The notes under the pieces: model-generated
Database searches by the model: none
What the model was told of the DNA's origin: nothing
The model's input: the letters and a program-made list of their open reading frames with translations, nothing else
Source of the DNA: Pseudomonas sp. ERMR1:02
GTDB lineage: Bacteria; Pseudomonadota; Gammaproteobacteria; Pseudomonadales; Pseudomonadaceae
Direction: 5' to 3'
NCBI RefSeq assembly: GCF_002277815.1
Contig: NZ_NKJI01000002.1
Location: 1 to 64,000, forward strand
DNA length: 64,000 nucleotides
Part shown: piece by piece, positions 47,145 to 58,700 of the stretch
Layout of the letters: every line of letters begins with the position of its first letter
Position numbering within the stretch: position 1 is the first letter of the stretch
Position numbers and translations under genes: made by a program

Positions 47145-48007
47145 TCAGGTCAGCGGGTCCCAGCGTTGCGACCAGTCGTCATCGGTGTTGATCACTTCAC
47201 GCAGCAAATCGAAAGCCTGTTGCAGGGTTTGCGAGTCGCGGTCGCGGGAGTAGACCAGATAGGTCGGGTAACTGAATTCCGGGGCCTTGGGCACTTGTTC
47301 CAGCACGCCGCTTTCCAGATAACTCTGCACGACGCGGGTGCGGAAATAGCCGCTGCCGCCGTTTTCCAGGATGTATTGCAAGCCCAATGGACCGAGATTG
47401 AAACTCAGGGCAGCCTTGGCCTTTTCGGGCAGTGCTGCATCGTGCCGACGACGGAAGTCCTGGCCCCAGTCGATGTAGACGTAGGGATCAGGGCGTCCGG
47501 GCAAGCGTACGAGAACGAGTTTTCTTCCAGTACCTGCTCGACTTGCAGGCGCGGCCAGTATTCGGGCTGATAGACCAGCGCCGCATCCAGCACCCCCAGC
47601 TCCAGTTGGCGCAGCAGGTTTTCACCGTCGCGAATCTCCATGCGCAGGGCATGGCTGGGAATTTTTTTCCGCAGTTCGCCGGCCCAACTGAGCATCAACG
47701 GGTTGCACAGACTGACCTCGCCGCCAATGTGCAGCACATCGTGATAACCCTCGGGCAACGGCAAATCCCGTCGCGCGGCTTCCCAGGTTTCCACCAGTTG
47801 ATTGGCATACACCACGAAGGCTTCGCCATTGGGCGTCAGGCGGGCACCAGCGCGGTTTCGCACAAACAGGGTGCTGCCCAGCTGGCTTTCGAGTTTTTGG
47901 ACCCGCGCGGTAATCGCGGTCTGGGTGACGTGGAGCTTATCGGCAGCCGCGGCCAGGCTGCCGTGGCGGACAATTTCCAGAAAGGTACGGGCGAGATCGA
48001 TGTCCAT
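47145..48007 (-). CDS. LysR-family transcriptional regulator (one frameshift)
   Basis: About 288 residues after repair. The helix-turn-helix is ARTFLEIVRHGSLAAAADKL and VTQTAITARVQKLESQLGS. The effector domain continues to VLEEN, where the frame breaks near 47521: GAAGAAAACTCG should have one more A, giving EEKLVLVRLPGRPDPYVYID and then DWGQDFRRRHDAALPEKAKA to DDDWSQRWDPLT. The target is unknown. A REP pair lies just upstream at 48074. Confidence 0.85.
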
Positions 48008-48073
48008 GGGGTGGCCGGTGTGGGAAGTGCTCGCATTGTAGGAGCACTCATCACCAGCGGATATACCTCGACC

Positions 48074-48175
48074 CTGTAGGAGCGAGCCTGCTCGCGATGG
48101 ACGTCAACGATAACGCGTGCTGCCTGGATGCACGCGTTGTCTGGACGTTTTTCGCGAGCAGGCTCGCTCCTACAG
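48074..48175. repeat. REP pair
   Basis: CTGTAGGAGCGAGCCTGCTC and GAGCAGGCTCGCTCCTACAG are complementary arms; the spacer carries GTCAACGATAACGC and a small inner hairpin. It sits between the divergent LysR and glucosidase genes. Confidence 0.88.
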
Positions 48176-48257
48176 GGGGACGCAGGTTTGCCTGCGGCTA
48201 CATGTTCAGTCAAGCGAGGCACTACACTGCAACCGTCTCTCGCCCAACGGACACACC

Positions 48258-50885
48258 ATGACAGCCAAACCCGCTGCGAACATTCAAGGCACTGTCGAAG
48301 GCCAGCGGCTGGTCGGCAGCGAGGCCGATGCCTGGCGCGAATGGGGGCCTTATCTGAGCGAACGTCAGTGGGGCACGGTGCGCGAGGACTACAGCGCCGA
48401 TGGGGATGCCTGGCGCTATTTTCCCCACGACCATGCCCGCAGTCGGGCCTATCGCTGGGGCGAGGACGGGCTTGCGGGGTTTTCCGACAGGGCTCAGCAC
48501 TGGTGTCTGGGATTGGGGTTATGGAACGAGCGTGACCCGATTCTCAAGGAACGCCTGTTCGGCCTGAACAACGGCGAGGGCAATCACGGCGAAGACGTCA
48601 AGGAATTGTATTTTACGTCGATGGTGTGCCGAGTCATGCCTACATGCGCATGCTCTACAAATACCCTCAAGCCGAATTTCCCTACGCTGACCTGATCGCC
48701 CAGAACGCCCGCCGTGGCCTGACCGATACCGAGTACGAATTCTCGACACCGGCGTGTTCGATGACGACCGATATTTCGACGTCACGGTGGAGTACGCCAA
48801 ACACGCGGCCGACGACATTTTCATGCGCGTCACGGTGCACAACCGCGCCGACCAGCCAGCGCGCCTGCATGTATTGCCAGGGCTTTGGGCGCGCAACACC
48901 TGGAGCTGGGTGGCCGACGGACAGAAACCGAGCCTGACGCTGGCCGGCGATCGGGTTCTGGCCCGGCATCCACTGCTGGCAGATCGGCAAGCCAGTGCCT
49001 GGGGCGATGAAGACTGCGAATGGCTGTTCTGCGAAAACCAGAGCAATTTCCCGAAGCTCGATGGTGTGGCGGCGAACGGCCCGTTCAAGGACGGGATCAA
49101 CGACTTCCTGGTCGATGGCGTTAACGATGCGATCCGCCGTGACGGCGGAACGCGGGTGGCGGCTCATTTCGTATTGGCATTCGAGGGCGGCCAGAGTCGC
49201 TGCGTTTATCTGCGCTTCGCCCCCTCAGGCGCCACTCGGGTGAATGCCCAGGCGCTGTTCATGCGTCGGCGCGCCGAGGCCGACGGGTTTTACGCAACGC
49301 TGCAACACGCGATCATCGACCCTGATGCGCGCAACGTACAACGCCAGGCCCTGGCGGGATTGCTGTGGTCCAAGCAACTGTATTATTTCGACGTCAATCA
49401 GTGGCTCGACGGCGATCCGGCGCAACCTGCGCCTGCGCCCGGGCGTTCGCACATTCGCAACACCCATTGGCGGCACCTGTCGAATTTCGACATCGTTTCC
49501 ATGCCCGACACCTGGGAATACCCGTGGTACGCCTCGTGGGACCTGGGCTTGCAGGCGGTTGCCTTCGCGCTGATCGATCCGGGATTCGCCAAGCACCAGT
49601 TGTTGCTGCTGGTCAAAGACCGCTTCATGCACCCCAACGGCCAGTTGCCGGCCTATGAATGGCGTTTCGACGACGCCAACCCACCTGTCCACGCATGGGC
49701 CTGCTGGCGCGTGTATCAGCAGGACAAGCAGCTGACCGGGACAGCGGACATGGATTCCTTGAGCGGATTTTCCATAAACTCCTGCTGAATTTTTCCTGGT
49801 GGGTGAACCGCAAGGATGCCGAGGGTCGCAACCTGTTTCAGGGCGGCTTCCTCGGTCTGGATAACGTCGCGCTGTTCGATCGCTCGACGACGTTACCACC
49901 CGGCTACCAGCTCGATCAGGCCGATGGCACGGCGTGGGTTGCCGCCTATGCGCTGGACCTGATGCGCATCGCCCTGGAACTGGCCAAACGCAACCCTGTG
50001 TACGTCGATATCGCGGTGAAGTTCTTCGAGCATTTCCTCTATATCGCCGGAGCGATCAATAAAATCGACTCCGACGCTGAAGGCTTGTGGGACGAGCAGG
50101 ACCGGTTTTTCTACGACGTGCTGCACCGCCCAGACGGCGTCAACGAGCCGCTGCGCCTGCGCTCTATCGTCGGTCTGATGCCGCTGTTCGCCGTGCAGGT
50201 GCTGGAGCAGCACGAGCACGAGGGCTTGCCTGGATTACGCGAACGCCTGCTGGGTTTTATGCGTCATCGACCGGATCTTGCCAGTCTGGTCTCGCGCTGG
50301 ACCGAGCCGGGTGAAGGCAACCGGATGCTGCTGGCGCTGTTGCGCGGCGAACGCACCAAGGACTTGCTCAAACGCATGCTCGACGAGGCTGAATTTCTCT
50401 CCGAATTTGGCATTCGTTCGCTGTCCAAAGCCTTCGCTGAACTGCCCTTTGACGCGCAGATCAATGGTGATCGGCTCTGTGCCCGTTATGAGCCCGCGGA
50501 ATCGGGTTCGCGGCTGTATGGCGGCAACTCCAACTGGCGTGGGCCGGTGTGGATGCCAATCAACTACATGCTGATCGAATCCTTGCGCGAGTTTCATCGT
50601 TACTACGATCAAAACTTCTCGGTGGAATACCCCACGGGGTCAGGTTTTCTGGCCTCGCTGGAGGAGGTTGCCGATAGCCTGAGCCAGCGTCTGACCAAGC
50701 TGTTTTTGCGCGATGAAGAGGGCAATCGACCGTCGATGGTGGCGTACGCCCAATTGCAGGCTGACCCCGCCAGCCGCGACCTGGTGTTGTTCCATGAGTA
50801 TTTTCATGGGGAAACCGGGCGTGGTCTGGGGGCCAGTCATCAGACCGGGTGGAGCGCGTTGGTGGCTTTATTGTTACAATCTTGA
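48258..50885 (+). CDS. MGH1-like/GH63 glucosidase (three frameshifts)
   Basis: About 876 residues after repair; ATG 48258 ([20 protein letters not shown]). Frame 1 ends after GEDVKELYF at 48612 (TTTT needs one T, giving [19 protein letters not shown]). A second break near 48738 (GAATTC needs one T) restores [21 protein letters not shown] third near 49758 (GGATTCC needs one T) gives [20 protein letters not shown]. The (alpha/alpha)6 barrel features are [39 protein letters not shown] and [19 protein letters not shown]. It probably hydrolyses a glucoside or mannosyl-type oligosaccharide in the cytoplasm; no signal peptide is seen. Confidence 0.85.
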
Positions 50886-50914
50886 TCACAAATTTTCGAC
50901 CCCATGCAGATCCA

Positions 50915-51005
50915 ATGTGGGAGCGGGCTTGCTCGCGAAAGCGGAAGGTCAGCTACATCAATGTCGACTGACACTCCGCTTTCGCGAGCAAGCCCGCTCC
51001 CACAT
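50915..51005. repeat. REP pair, GTGGGAGCGGGCTTGC variant
   Basis: ATGTGGGAGCGGGCTTGCTC and GAGCAAGCCCGCTCCCACAT are perfect arms of a GTGGGAGCGGGC subclass, with inner stem AAAGCGGA/TCCGCTTT. It lies between convergent genes. Confidence 0.88.
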
Positions 51006-51034
51006 TTGGTTATCTGTGTTTGCGAGATCGCCGG

Positions 51035-52882
51035 TTAAAACGCAAAACACGAACAGCCAAACGCCCCCCAGAACCCGCGGAAGTCGCTGACCGGCGCATT
51101 CGATAATCTCGCCCGTTCATGACTATGCGCATGCACCGCACACGCCCCGACGCACTGATGAACCTGCGCCCTCAGCGGCGCCTGCGGCTTCCAATGCCCC
51201 GGCACCTTGACCACCGGCGACCACTCGGGAACCACCGGAATCGGCGGCGGCCCGAGTTTTTCGAATTCGACGCTACCGTAGACAATCTTGCCATCGACAA
51301 TGGTCAGCACCGCTTCGATGTCCTTGATGCCTTTGTCCTCGATGTGGAAATAGTCCGCCGACAGCGCAATCAGATCCGCCAGTTGCCCGACCTTGATCTG
51401 GCCTTTCTTGCCTTGCTCGGAAGAGAACCAGGCGCTGCCGTGGGTATACAGCTCCAGCGCGGTGTCGCGGCTCAAGCCTTGCGGGTACAACGCCAACCCA
51501 CCGACGGTGCGCCCGCTGACCAGCCAGTACAGTGAAGTCCACGGATTGTAGCTCGACACCCGCGTGGCGTCGGTGCCGGCACCCACTGGAATACCTTCGG
51601 CCAACATGCGGGCAATGGGCGGTGTATGTTCGGCTGCTTTGGCGCCGTAACGGTCCACGAAATACTCACCCTGGAACGCCATGCGATCCTGAATCGCAAT
51701 GCCGCCGCCAAGGGCTTTGACCCGCTCGATGTTTTGCGGGGTGATGGTTTCGGCGTGGTCGAAAAACCATGGCAGGCCATCGAACGGGATGTCGCGATTG
51801 ACCTTCTCGAACACATCGAGCATTCGGCTGATCGACTCGTTGTACGTGGCGTGCAAACGGAACGGCCAGCGGTGCTCGACGAGATGGCGGACCACCGGTT
51901 CCAGATCCTGCTCCATGCTGGCCGGCAGATCCGGGCGCGGTTCAAGGAAGTCTTCGAAGTCGGCGGCGGAGAACGCCAGCATTTCCCCGGCGCCGTTGTG
52001 CCGCAGGAAGTCATCGCCCTGGCCGTAACGGGAGGTACTGGTCCAGTTTTTGAAGTCGGTCAGTTCTTCCTTGGGTTTCTGGGTGAACAGGTTGTAGGCG
52101 ATACGCACCGTGAGCTGTTGATCCTTGGCCAGTTGCTGGATGACCTGATAGTCGTCCGGATAGTTCTGATAGCCGCCGCCCGCATCGATCGCACTGGTGA
52201 CGCCCAGGCGATTGAGTTCGCGCATGAACTGGCGGGTCGAATTGGCCTGGTACTCCAGCGGCAGCTTCGGTCCCTTCGCCAGGGTCGAGTACAAAATCAT
52301 CGCGTTGGGCCGGGCGATCAGCATGCCAGTGGGGTCGCCATTGGCATCGCGCTGGATTTCGCCGCCCGCAGGGTTTGGCGTGTCGCGGGTATAACCCACC
52401 ACTTTCAATGCGGCCCGGTTGAGCAGGGCGCGGTCGTAGAGGTGCAGGACAAACACCGGGGTGTCGGGCGCTGCCTTGTTCAGTTCGTCGAGGGTGGGCA
52501 GGCGTTTTTCGGCGAACTGGAATTCGGTCCAGCCACCGACCACTCGCACCCACTGTGGTGTTGGCGTGCGGTCAGCCTGTTCCTTGAGCAGGCGCAAGGC
52601 ATCGACCAGCGACGGCACGCCTTCCCAACGCAATTCGAGGTTGTAATTGAGGCCGCCACGGATAAGGTGCAAATGCGAGTCGTTGAGGCCGGGAATCACC
52701 GTGCGCCCGTGCAGGTCGATGATTTGCGTAGCGGGGCCTTGCAAGGCCATGGCCTGAGCATCGCTACCGACCACCACGAAGCGACCGTCCTTGATTGCGA
52801 CGGCACTGGCCTGGGGTTTCTTGCGGTCGACAGTGTGCAGGCGTCCGTTGTACAGAATGAGGTCGGCGGGTACTTCTGGCAT
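51035..52882 (-). CDS. Amidohydrolase, YtcJ type
   Basis: 615 residues from ATG 52882 (MPEVPADLILYNGRLHTVDR), which follows GGGAGTAAAACC; the open frame extends to 53119 but lacks a good site there. Metal motifs: VIPGLNDSHLHLIRGG (HxH), PFRLHATYNES, WFFDHAETITPQN and the final Asp in VGAGTDATRVSSYNP. The C-terminal DLIALSADYFHIEDKGIKDI belongs to the composite sheet, and the end GFWGAFGCSCFAF is a Cys-rich tail typical of this Pseudomonas subgroup. No signal peptide is visible. It hydrolyses an unknown amide or carbamate. Confidence 0.88.
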   Translation of the reverse strand: MPEVPADLILYNGRLHTVDRKKPQASAVAIKDGRFVVVGSDAQAMALQGPATQIIDLHGRTVIPGLNDSHLHLIRGGLNYNLELRWEGVPSLVDALRLLKEQADRTPTPQWVRVVGGWTEFQFAEKRLPTLDELNKAAPDTPVFVLHLYDRALLNRAALKVVGYTRDTPNPAGGEIQRDANGDPTGMLIARPNAMILYSTLAKGPKLPLEYQANSTRQFMRELNRLGVTSAIDAGGGYQNYPDDYQVIQQLAKDQQLTVRIAYNLFTQKPKEELTDFKNWTSTSRYGQGDDFLRHNGAGEMLAFSAADFEDFLEPRPDLPASMEQDLEPVVRHLVEHRWPFRLHATYNESISRMLDVFEKVNRDIPFDGLPWFFDHAETITPQNIERVKALGGGIAIQDRMAFQGEYFVDRYGAKAAEHTPPIARMLAEGIPVGAGTDATRVSSYNPWTSLYWLVSGRTVGGLALYPQGLSRDTALELYTHGSAWFSSEQGKKGQIKVGQLADLIALSADYFHIEDKGIKDIEAVLTIVDGKIVYGSVEFEKLGPPPIPVVPEWSPVVKVPGHWKPQAPLRAQVHQCVGACAVHAHSHERARLSNAPVSDFRGFWGAFGCSCFAF

Positions 52883-53107
52883 GGTTTTACTCCCTGCGGA
52901 AAGCGGACTGACCCAGGCACCGACAGCGCCAGCGTAATGCTCTTGCAGTACGTGGCGGCAATTGAAACTGTTGATATCGTCAGTTGGGCTCATGCCAGTG
53001 CTCTGCGCAACTTGAGTGAGGACAAACAGCCGATGGCTGACGCATGCGGCCAGATGGAATATAGACGGCAAATCCATAACCGGCCGTTTCCCGCCGCCGA
53101 AAACGAC

Positions 53108-53133
53108 GAATCCCGCCACAAGGGGCGGGATTC
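53108..53133 (-). terminator. Probable terminator after the SCP2 gene
   Basis: GAATCCCGCC (53108-53117) and GGCGGGATTC (53124-53133) form a perfect 10-bp stem with a 6-base loop, 40 bases after the SCP2 stop. On the minus strand the hairpin is followed by GTCGTTTTC, a short T run. Confidence 0.65.
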
Positions 53134-53174
53134 GTGTGCAGCCAGAGAGGCTCCCGAAGCAGGGAGCCGTCGTC

Positions 53175-53489
53175 TTAGGCCGGGAACAGCTCGGACAGTT
53201 TCATGGCCAGCATCATGTCGCCTTCAGCGCGCAGTTTGCCGCCCATGAACGCTTGCATGCCGTCGGTTTCGCCGCTGACAATGCCTTCCAGGGTTTCGCC
53301 GTCCATCACCAGGGTCACCTGGGCGTCTGGGTTCTCGCCTTCTTGCAGCTCGCAAGTGCTGTCCTTGACGATCAGGGAAAAGTTCTTGGTGTCGTCGATG
53401 CGGAAACCGAAGACCAGGTCCAGACCGGCAGCAGCGGCTGGGTTGAACTTGGCTTTCATTGCTTGTACGGCATCAGCTACGGAGGTCAT
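53175..53489 (-). CDS. SCP2 sterol-binding-domain protein
   Basis: A 104-residue single SCP2 domain starting at ATG 53489, after GAAAGGATCGAACC. Typical text includes FRIDDTKNFSLIVKDSTCEL, AQVTLVMDGETLEGIVSGET and the lipid-tunnel end MGGKLRAEGDMMLAMKLSEL. It is a soluble lipid or acyl-CoA carrier. A histidine phosphatase gene lies 79 bp upstream on the same strand; the two may be co-transcribed, often with an acyl-CoA or phosphotransferase partner elsewhere. Confidence 0.92.
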   Translation of the reverse strand: MTSVADAVQAMKAKFNPAAAAGLDLVFGFRIDDTKNFSLIVKDSTCELQEGENPDAQVTLVMDGETLEGIVSGETDGMQAFMGGKLRAEGDMMLAMKLSELFPA

Positions 53490-53567
53490 GGTTCGATCCT
53501 TTCTTGAGTAATTAGAGCTGGGTAATAAGAGCTGGGTGATTACAGCCAGGGTCACAATAGTCCGGAC

Positions 53568-54278
53568 TCAGCGAAACGTGATGAGTTCCGGGGCCTTCAG
53601 CAGTTGCAGGTGCGCATGACTGTTGAAGGAAGCCAGGGCCACCTCGCGACCACGAAACTTCAGGTGGTTGAGCGAGGTGTTGACGATTTGCCAGTTCAGT
53701 TCAAAGGCCTGTCTGGCAGGCATTTGCGTAATGAGGTGGAGCAGGGCGGTAATGGTGCCACCTGAGGTGAACACAGCGATTTTCTGCGTGTTATCGGCCT
53801 GTTCGAGGATTCTGTGCAGCCCGGCCCGAACCCGCTCGACAAAGCCCAGCCAGCTTTCCAGCTCCGGCGTGTCGTAGGTGCCGGCAAGCCAGCGTTCGAT
53901 AATCAGGGCGAAGATACGCTGGAACTCGGCGCGGTTCTGCGCAGCGTTGCGCAGGATGTTCAGCGCATCGGGTTCATCCGGCAGCATCGCCGGCAAAAGC
54001 GCACGGATCACCGCGTCGGCGTCGAATTCATTGAAGGCGGAGTCGGTTTCCAGGATCGGTACCGGCAGGCCCACGGCAGCGAATTGCTCCAGCGCGCTAT
54101 TGGCCGTATGTTGCTGGCGGCGCAGGTCGCCCGACAGACAACGGTCGAAGCTCAGACCGAGTTCGGCCAGGTGCTGGCCGAGAATTTCTGCCTGGCGAAT
54201 ACCGATGGGCGACAGGACGTCGTAGTCGTCTGCACCAAAGGAGGCCTGGCCATGTCGAATCAAATAGATGCTGCCCAC
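53568..54278 (-). CDS. Histidine phosphatase-family protein
   Basis: About 236 residues. The catalytic RHG motif is at the very start, GSIYLIRHGQASFGADDYDV, so GTG 54278 is the preferred start; the longer frame to 54341 adds 21 residues without family character. Other features: DRCLSGDLRRQQHTANSAL and the second His in VFTSGGTITALLHLITQ, where Ser-Gly-Gly replaces the usual SHGG form. This last change may affect catalysis. It is a phosphoglycerate mutase-like phosphatase of unknown substrate. Confidence 0.88.
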   Translation of the reverse strand: MGSIYLIRHGQASFGADDYDVLSPIGIRQAEILGQHLAELGLSFDRCLSGDLRRQQHTANSALEQFAAVGLPVPILETDSAFNEFDADAVIRALLPAMLPDEPDALNILRNAAQNRAEFQRIFALIIERWLAGTYDTPELESWLGFVERVRAGLHRILEQADNTQKIAVFTSGGTITALLHLITQMPARQAFELNWQIVNTSLNHLKFRGREVALASFNSHAHLQLLKAPELITFR

Positions 54279-54479
54279 GTCCGCGTCGTCCCGGTACGTT
54301 GAAGGTTCGGCGAGGTTATGAGGATGGCGATGAGCTGTCAATGAAAAAACATACGCTTGTTTGAAATGCTCGTTACAGGCCTGTTGCCAGAGCTTTCACG
54401 GCTGGCCGCAAGGCCGGCGCATGGGTATGCTGGAGGTATCCCGCGCGCTCTCATGCCGTGCATTGTTTAAGGAGTCCCT

Positions 54480-55502
54480 GTGGAGTTTTTTTCCGAGTAC
54501 GCCGTTTTTCTGGCCAAGACCGTGACCCTGGTGATCGCCATTCTAGTGGTCCTGGCCAGTTTTGCGGCATTGCGCAGCAAAGGTCGACGCAAATCGGCCG
54601 GCCAGTTGCAGGTCAGCAAGCTCAATGATTTCTACAAAGGGCTGCGCGAACGCCTGGAGCAAACCTTGCTCGACAAGGATCAGCTCAAGGCCTTGCGCAA
54701 GTCCCAGAGCAAGTCCGACAAGAAGCAAAAGAAAAAGCCCGAAGCCAAACCCCGGGTGTTCGTGCTTGATTTCGATGGCGACATCAAGGCATCGGCCACA
54801 GAAAGCCTGCGTCACGAAATCACCGCGCTGCTGACACTTGCCACGCCCAAGGATGAAGTGGTGCTACGCCTGGAAAGCGGCGGTGGCATGGTCCACAGCT
54901 ACGGTCTTGCATCTTCGCAACTGGCACGCATCCGTGAGGCTGGCGTGCCGTTGACCGTTTGCATCGACAAAGTGGCGGCCAGCGGTGGCTACATGATGGC
55001 GTGCATCGGCGAGAAGATTATCAGCGCACCGTTTGCGATCCTCGGATCGATCGGCGTGGTCGCACAGCTGCCTAACGTCAATCGCCTGCTAAGAAAACAC
55101 GACATCGACTTCGAAGTCCTGACCGCCGGCGAATACAAACGCACCTTGACCGTGTTTGGCGAAAATACCGAGAAGGGCCGGGAGAAGTTCCAGGAAGACC
55201 TGGACGTTACCCATCAACTGTTCAAGAACTTCGTTTCCCGCTATCGCCCGCAACTGGCCATCGACGAAGTGGCTACCGGCGAAATCTGGCTCGGCATTGC
55301 CGCACTGGACAAGCAACTGGTCGACGAACTCAAGACCAGCGACGAATACCTCGCCGAACGCGCCAAGCAGTCTGAGCTATATCATTTGCACTACGCCGAA
55401 CGCAAAAGCCTGCCGGAGCGCATCGGCATGGCGGCCAGCGGTTCGCTCGATCGGGTATTGCTGAACTGGTGGAGCCGACTGACCCAGCAGCGTTTCTGGT
55501 AA
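54480..55502 (+). CDS. sohB: SohB inner-membrane serine protease
   Basis: 340 residues. GTG 54480 is preceded by TTTAAGGAGTCCCT. One N-terminal membrane helix (TVTLVIAILVVLASFAAL), a basic coiled-coil stretch (KSQSKSDKKQKKKPEAKP), then the S49 peptidase fold. The nucleophile Ser is in VAASGGYMMACIGEKI and the general-base Lys in GEYKRTLTVFGENTEKGREK, a Ser-Lys dyad on the periplasmic side. The length and motifs match SohB of enterobacteria. The gene is monocistronic. Confidence 0.96.
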   Translation: MEFFSEYAVFLAKTVTLVIAILVVLASFAALRSKGRRKSAGQLQVSKLNDFYKGLRERLEQTLLDKDQLKALRKSQSKSDKKQKKKPEAKPRVFVLDFDGDIKASATESLRHEITALLTLATPKDEVVLRLESGGGMVHSYGLASSQLARIREAGVPLTVCIDKVAASGGYMMACIGEKIISAPFAILGSIGVVAQLPNVNRLLRKHDIDFEVLTAGEYKRTLTVFGENTEKGREKFQEDLDVTHQLFKNFVSRYRPQLAIDEVATGEIWLGIAALDKQLVDELKTSDEYLAERAKQSELYHLHYAERKSLPERIGMAASGSLDRVLLNWWSRLTQQRFW

Positions 55503-55508
55503 CACCCT

Positions 55509-55610
55509 TTGTAGGAGCGAGCTCGCTCGCGAAGATCGTGAACGATAACGCGGAAAAGCAGATGCTCTGCGGCGCCTTTCGATTTTTCGCGAGCAAGCTC
55601 GCTCCTACAG
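55509..55610. repeat. REP pair
   Basis: TTGTAGGAGCGAGCTCGCTC and GAGCAAGCTCGCTCCTACAG with spacer motif GTGAACGATAACGC, seven bases after the sohB stop. Confidence 0.87.
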
Positions 55611-55730
55611 GCAACCACCGTTTCCGTCTGGAAACAGCGAACTTTCCTAAAATCGCTGTCGATCACTCCCACGTTGCAGAGCGCTCAGATTGGTTAGGGT
55701 GACATTCCTCAATCTGCAACGGACTGCAAA

Positions 55731-58700
55731 ATGAACGAGTTTTCTGACGACCACATCTCCCATCCGCACCCTGCATCACCACCACCCATGCGTGACGAGC
55801 TGAAAACAGTCGTCGACACCGCGCTTCCACAAAACCCCGCTCAGTTTGGCGAACAGTTGATCAAGGAAAGTGGGGCGCGGGCATTGATCCGCAGTCAGCC
55901 TTGCTGGTTACCCTGGATTACGATTACAGGGGCCATCCTGCGCAGAACGGCATTGAGCAAGGGCAAGTGGCGAGTTCGCGAACGCTGGTACAAACGCTGC
56001 TTTCCAATTACCAGACCGTGGGAGATGGGCGTTTCGGTGAGACCGCCTTCGGTTTGTACACACCGCCGGACGTCGGACCGCCGGTTCGGATCGTCGAAAA
56101 TGTCGACGCTTTCGCCGAGCAAGGCAGCGGCAATCACAAGACCTATGAAGGCATTTATCGCCGCACAATTCCGCAATCCTATGGGCCGCAGACACAGATC
56201 GGTCTCAGGCCTGCCGACTTCAAGGATTGGGTATGGAAGCTGTTTTTCAAGGAGTTGTACCAAGCCTATGTCGACAAGGCATGGCCATCTGATGAGGCGA
56301 TCACCAATGTCAGGCCTTACGCTATGAGAACATCGACCAAAGCCGCTTTTGTCATGACGGCCTGGTTGCAATATCAAGAAAACAGCCTTTCTCAAAAAGG
56401 TCTGGAACTGGCCATGCAGGCGGCGGGTTTACCGCCTGACCAGACATGGGACCTGCTGAAAATCGCGCAACTGCAAGCGCCCACCCGCCTGTCCTCGCAG
56501 GTTGAGGCAAGCAGGTTGAGGCTCTATCGGTATACCGCAACGGATATCTGGTGCTTCCGGGAACGGGCCAGTGGCAGAGTTCTGTTGTATGTCCCGGGCA
56601 ACTCCTCACCCTTGCATGAATTTACCGATAACGCTCACCTGCGCCGATGGATTGTCGATCAGGGCAGGGCTGTCGACACAAAACAGGCGTTTGCCTTGCA
56701 CTTTGCCGATGAAGATCGCCGTGACGGCACGTTTCACGCCGGCGTGCTTACTGCGCTGGATGGCATGGCGCAATACCCGGATCAGCATCGGCTGACCAAA
56801 GAAGCCGGTTTATTCAACAACGATGGATACTGGGACCCTGCCGACTACATCGGATTCGATCTGCCTCCCTCTGGCACCGATCCCTTTGCGCAGCTTGTGC
56901 TGACCATGAAACAGGCTGCACAGGCCAGTGTCGAAACCATCCGCGATGATGCTCAGGTCAACCGCGACAATTTGAGCGCTGTCATTGAACCGATTGTCCA
57001 GTGGGTGAACCAGTTCGGTCCCCTTGCGTTGTTTGTGCCGGGAGGAGAGGGCTTGATGGCCTTGGCCGGGCTTATCGACGCCGGCTACGGCCTCGATCAG
57101 ATCGTCAACGGTGAGACCGCCAGCGAGCGTTCTCAGGGCTTGAGCCGCACAGTGTTCGGTTTGCTGAATGCACTGCCGTTGGCTGCGGGTGTTGCTTCGA
57201 TCAGTCGCGAGGGGCTGGAGAGGTTGCATTGGCCAAGGCAGAGCATGCCGGCGGCGAATCGTCAGCACACCACGGCACGGAAGTTTCCGAATCAGCCGTG
57301 AACAAAGCGCCAATACTGCCGATGCCGACCCGTGTCGACCTTTTGCGCGGCGTCGGTGCCCCGGCAGGTACTTTCAGTGATGAGGTGCTCGCACAGATTG
57401 GCAAGGTCAGCGCAGTCGATGATGACATGCTGCGACTGATGCAGGCCGGGCGAGCACCGACCCCTTTGCTGGCTGATACCGTTGACCGCTTCAGGATCGA
57501 TCAGGAGGTTTCGCGGCTGATTGATCCATCAGGCACACCCGCCGAGTTGTTCAGTGCTCGTTACCAGGCACTGCAAAAGTCGGAGCACGAATGGGTGCGG
57601 TTTTTTCAACGGCAATATCCCGACTTGCCCAAAGCTGCCGTCGAACAGATGCTCGACCGTTACGGCATTGACCTCAGGGTGCTGCCCGATACTGCCCAAG
57701 CGAGGCAAGTGTTCAGACAGCTGGATAGCAAGGCTCGCCAATACCAGCAACATGTGCGCCTCAATCGTGCTTATGAAGGTCTTTATCTGCGCTCGATCGC
57801 CAATCCCGAGTCGGACACCCTGGCCCTGCACTCGCTGAAAAATCTGCCTGGCTGGCCGAAAGGTCTGAGGATCGAAATACACGACGGTTCGCCTGGAGCT
57901 CAAGTGCTGGATCGTATCGGTCCGCTGGATACACCTGATTGCCGGGTCGTGATCAAGTCGGGCGCACACTACCTATCCAATGACGCTGCAACGACAAATT
58001 TTTACGAGGCGGTGGTCGAAGTTCTTTCCACGGATGAGCGTTCGGCGTTGGGGCTGATATCCGGTGACCCGGCCAATGAGTTGAAACTTAAAATCGCCGA
58101 CCGGACGTTATCCCGCTCAGAGCTGGTCGTCGGGCTGGCCAGAATGGACTCCAGGTTGCCCTTCGATCCGCAGGGATTAAGAGGGGGTGGTTTTCCGGAC
58201 ACCCATCAAGATGGAGCCTTTACGCACGAGGTGAAGAGGTTGCAAATCCGGGAGATCTATCCCGAGCTTTCCAATGAGCACGCCGATGCGATGTTGCAAC
58301 AACTGGGTAACGGCCTTGAGGCTCATATCGACCGATCAAAGCAGTTGCTGCAGCAGCTGTGTACGGAGCTGGACACCTGGATCGATGAAGTGGGGCTGGA
58401 TATAGACGACATGGATGTCCCCTTCCTGGAACCAGGTACCCCGCAGGCTCAGGGATTTACATTTGAGCAACTTGCGCTACGTAACGTCCAGATACTTGAG
58501 GACACGATCAAGTATGAACGCGACACCAGAGGCGAGTTGGCTGATGAACTGATTGCCATTTGGCAAAAACGGGCGCCACAGCACGATAGCCATTACTCAG
58601 GGGATCATGTGGGCGGCTTCACCATGAACATGAGCCACGAAGACTACCATCGATTGCCGATGCTGAATGTCCGGTTCAATGACGTGGTGGGGCTCAATCT

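Noticed and set aside
52883..53119. Upstream extension of the amidohydrolase from 52882 to 53119
   Set aside because: Non-family sequence lacking a ribosome binding site; ATG 52882 follows GGGAG.
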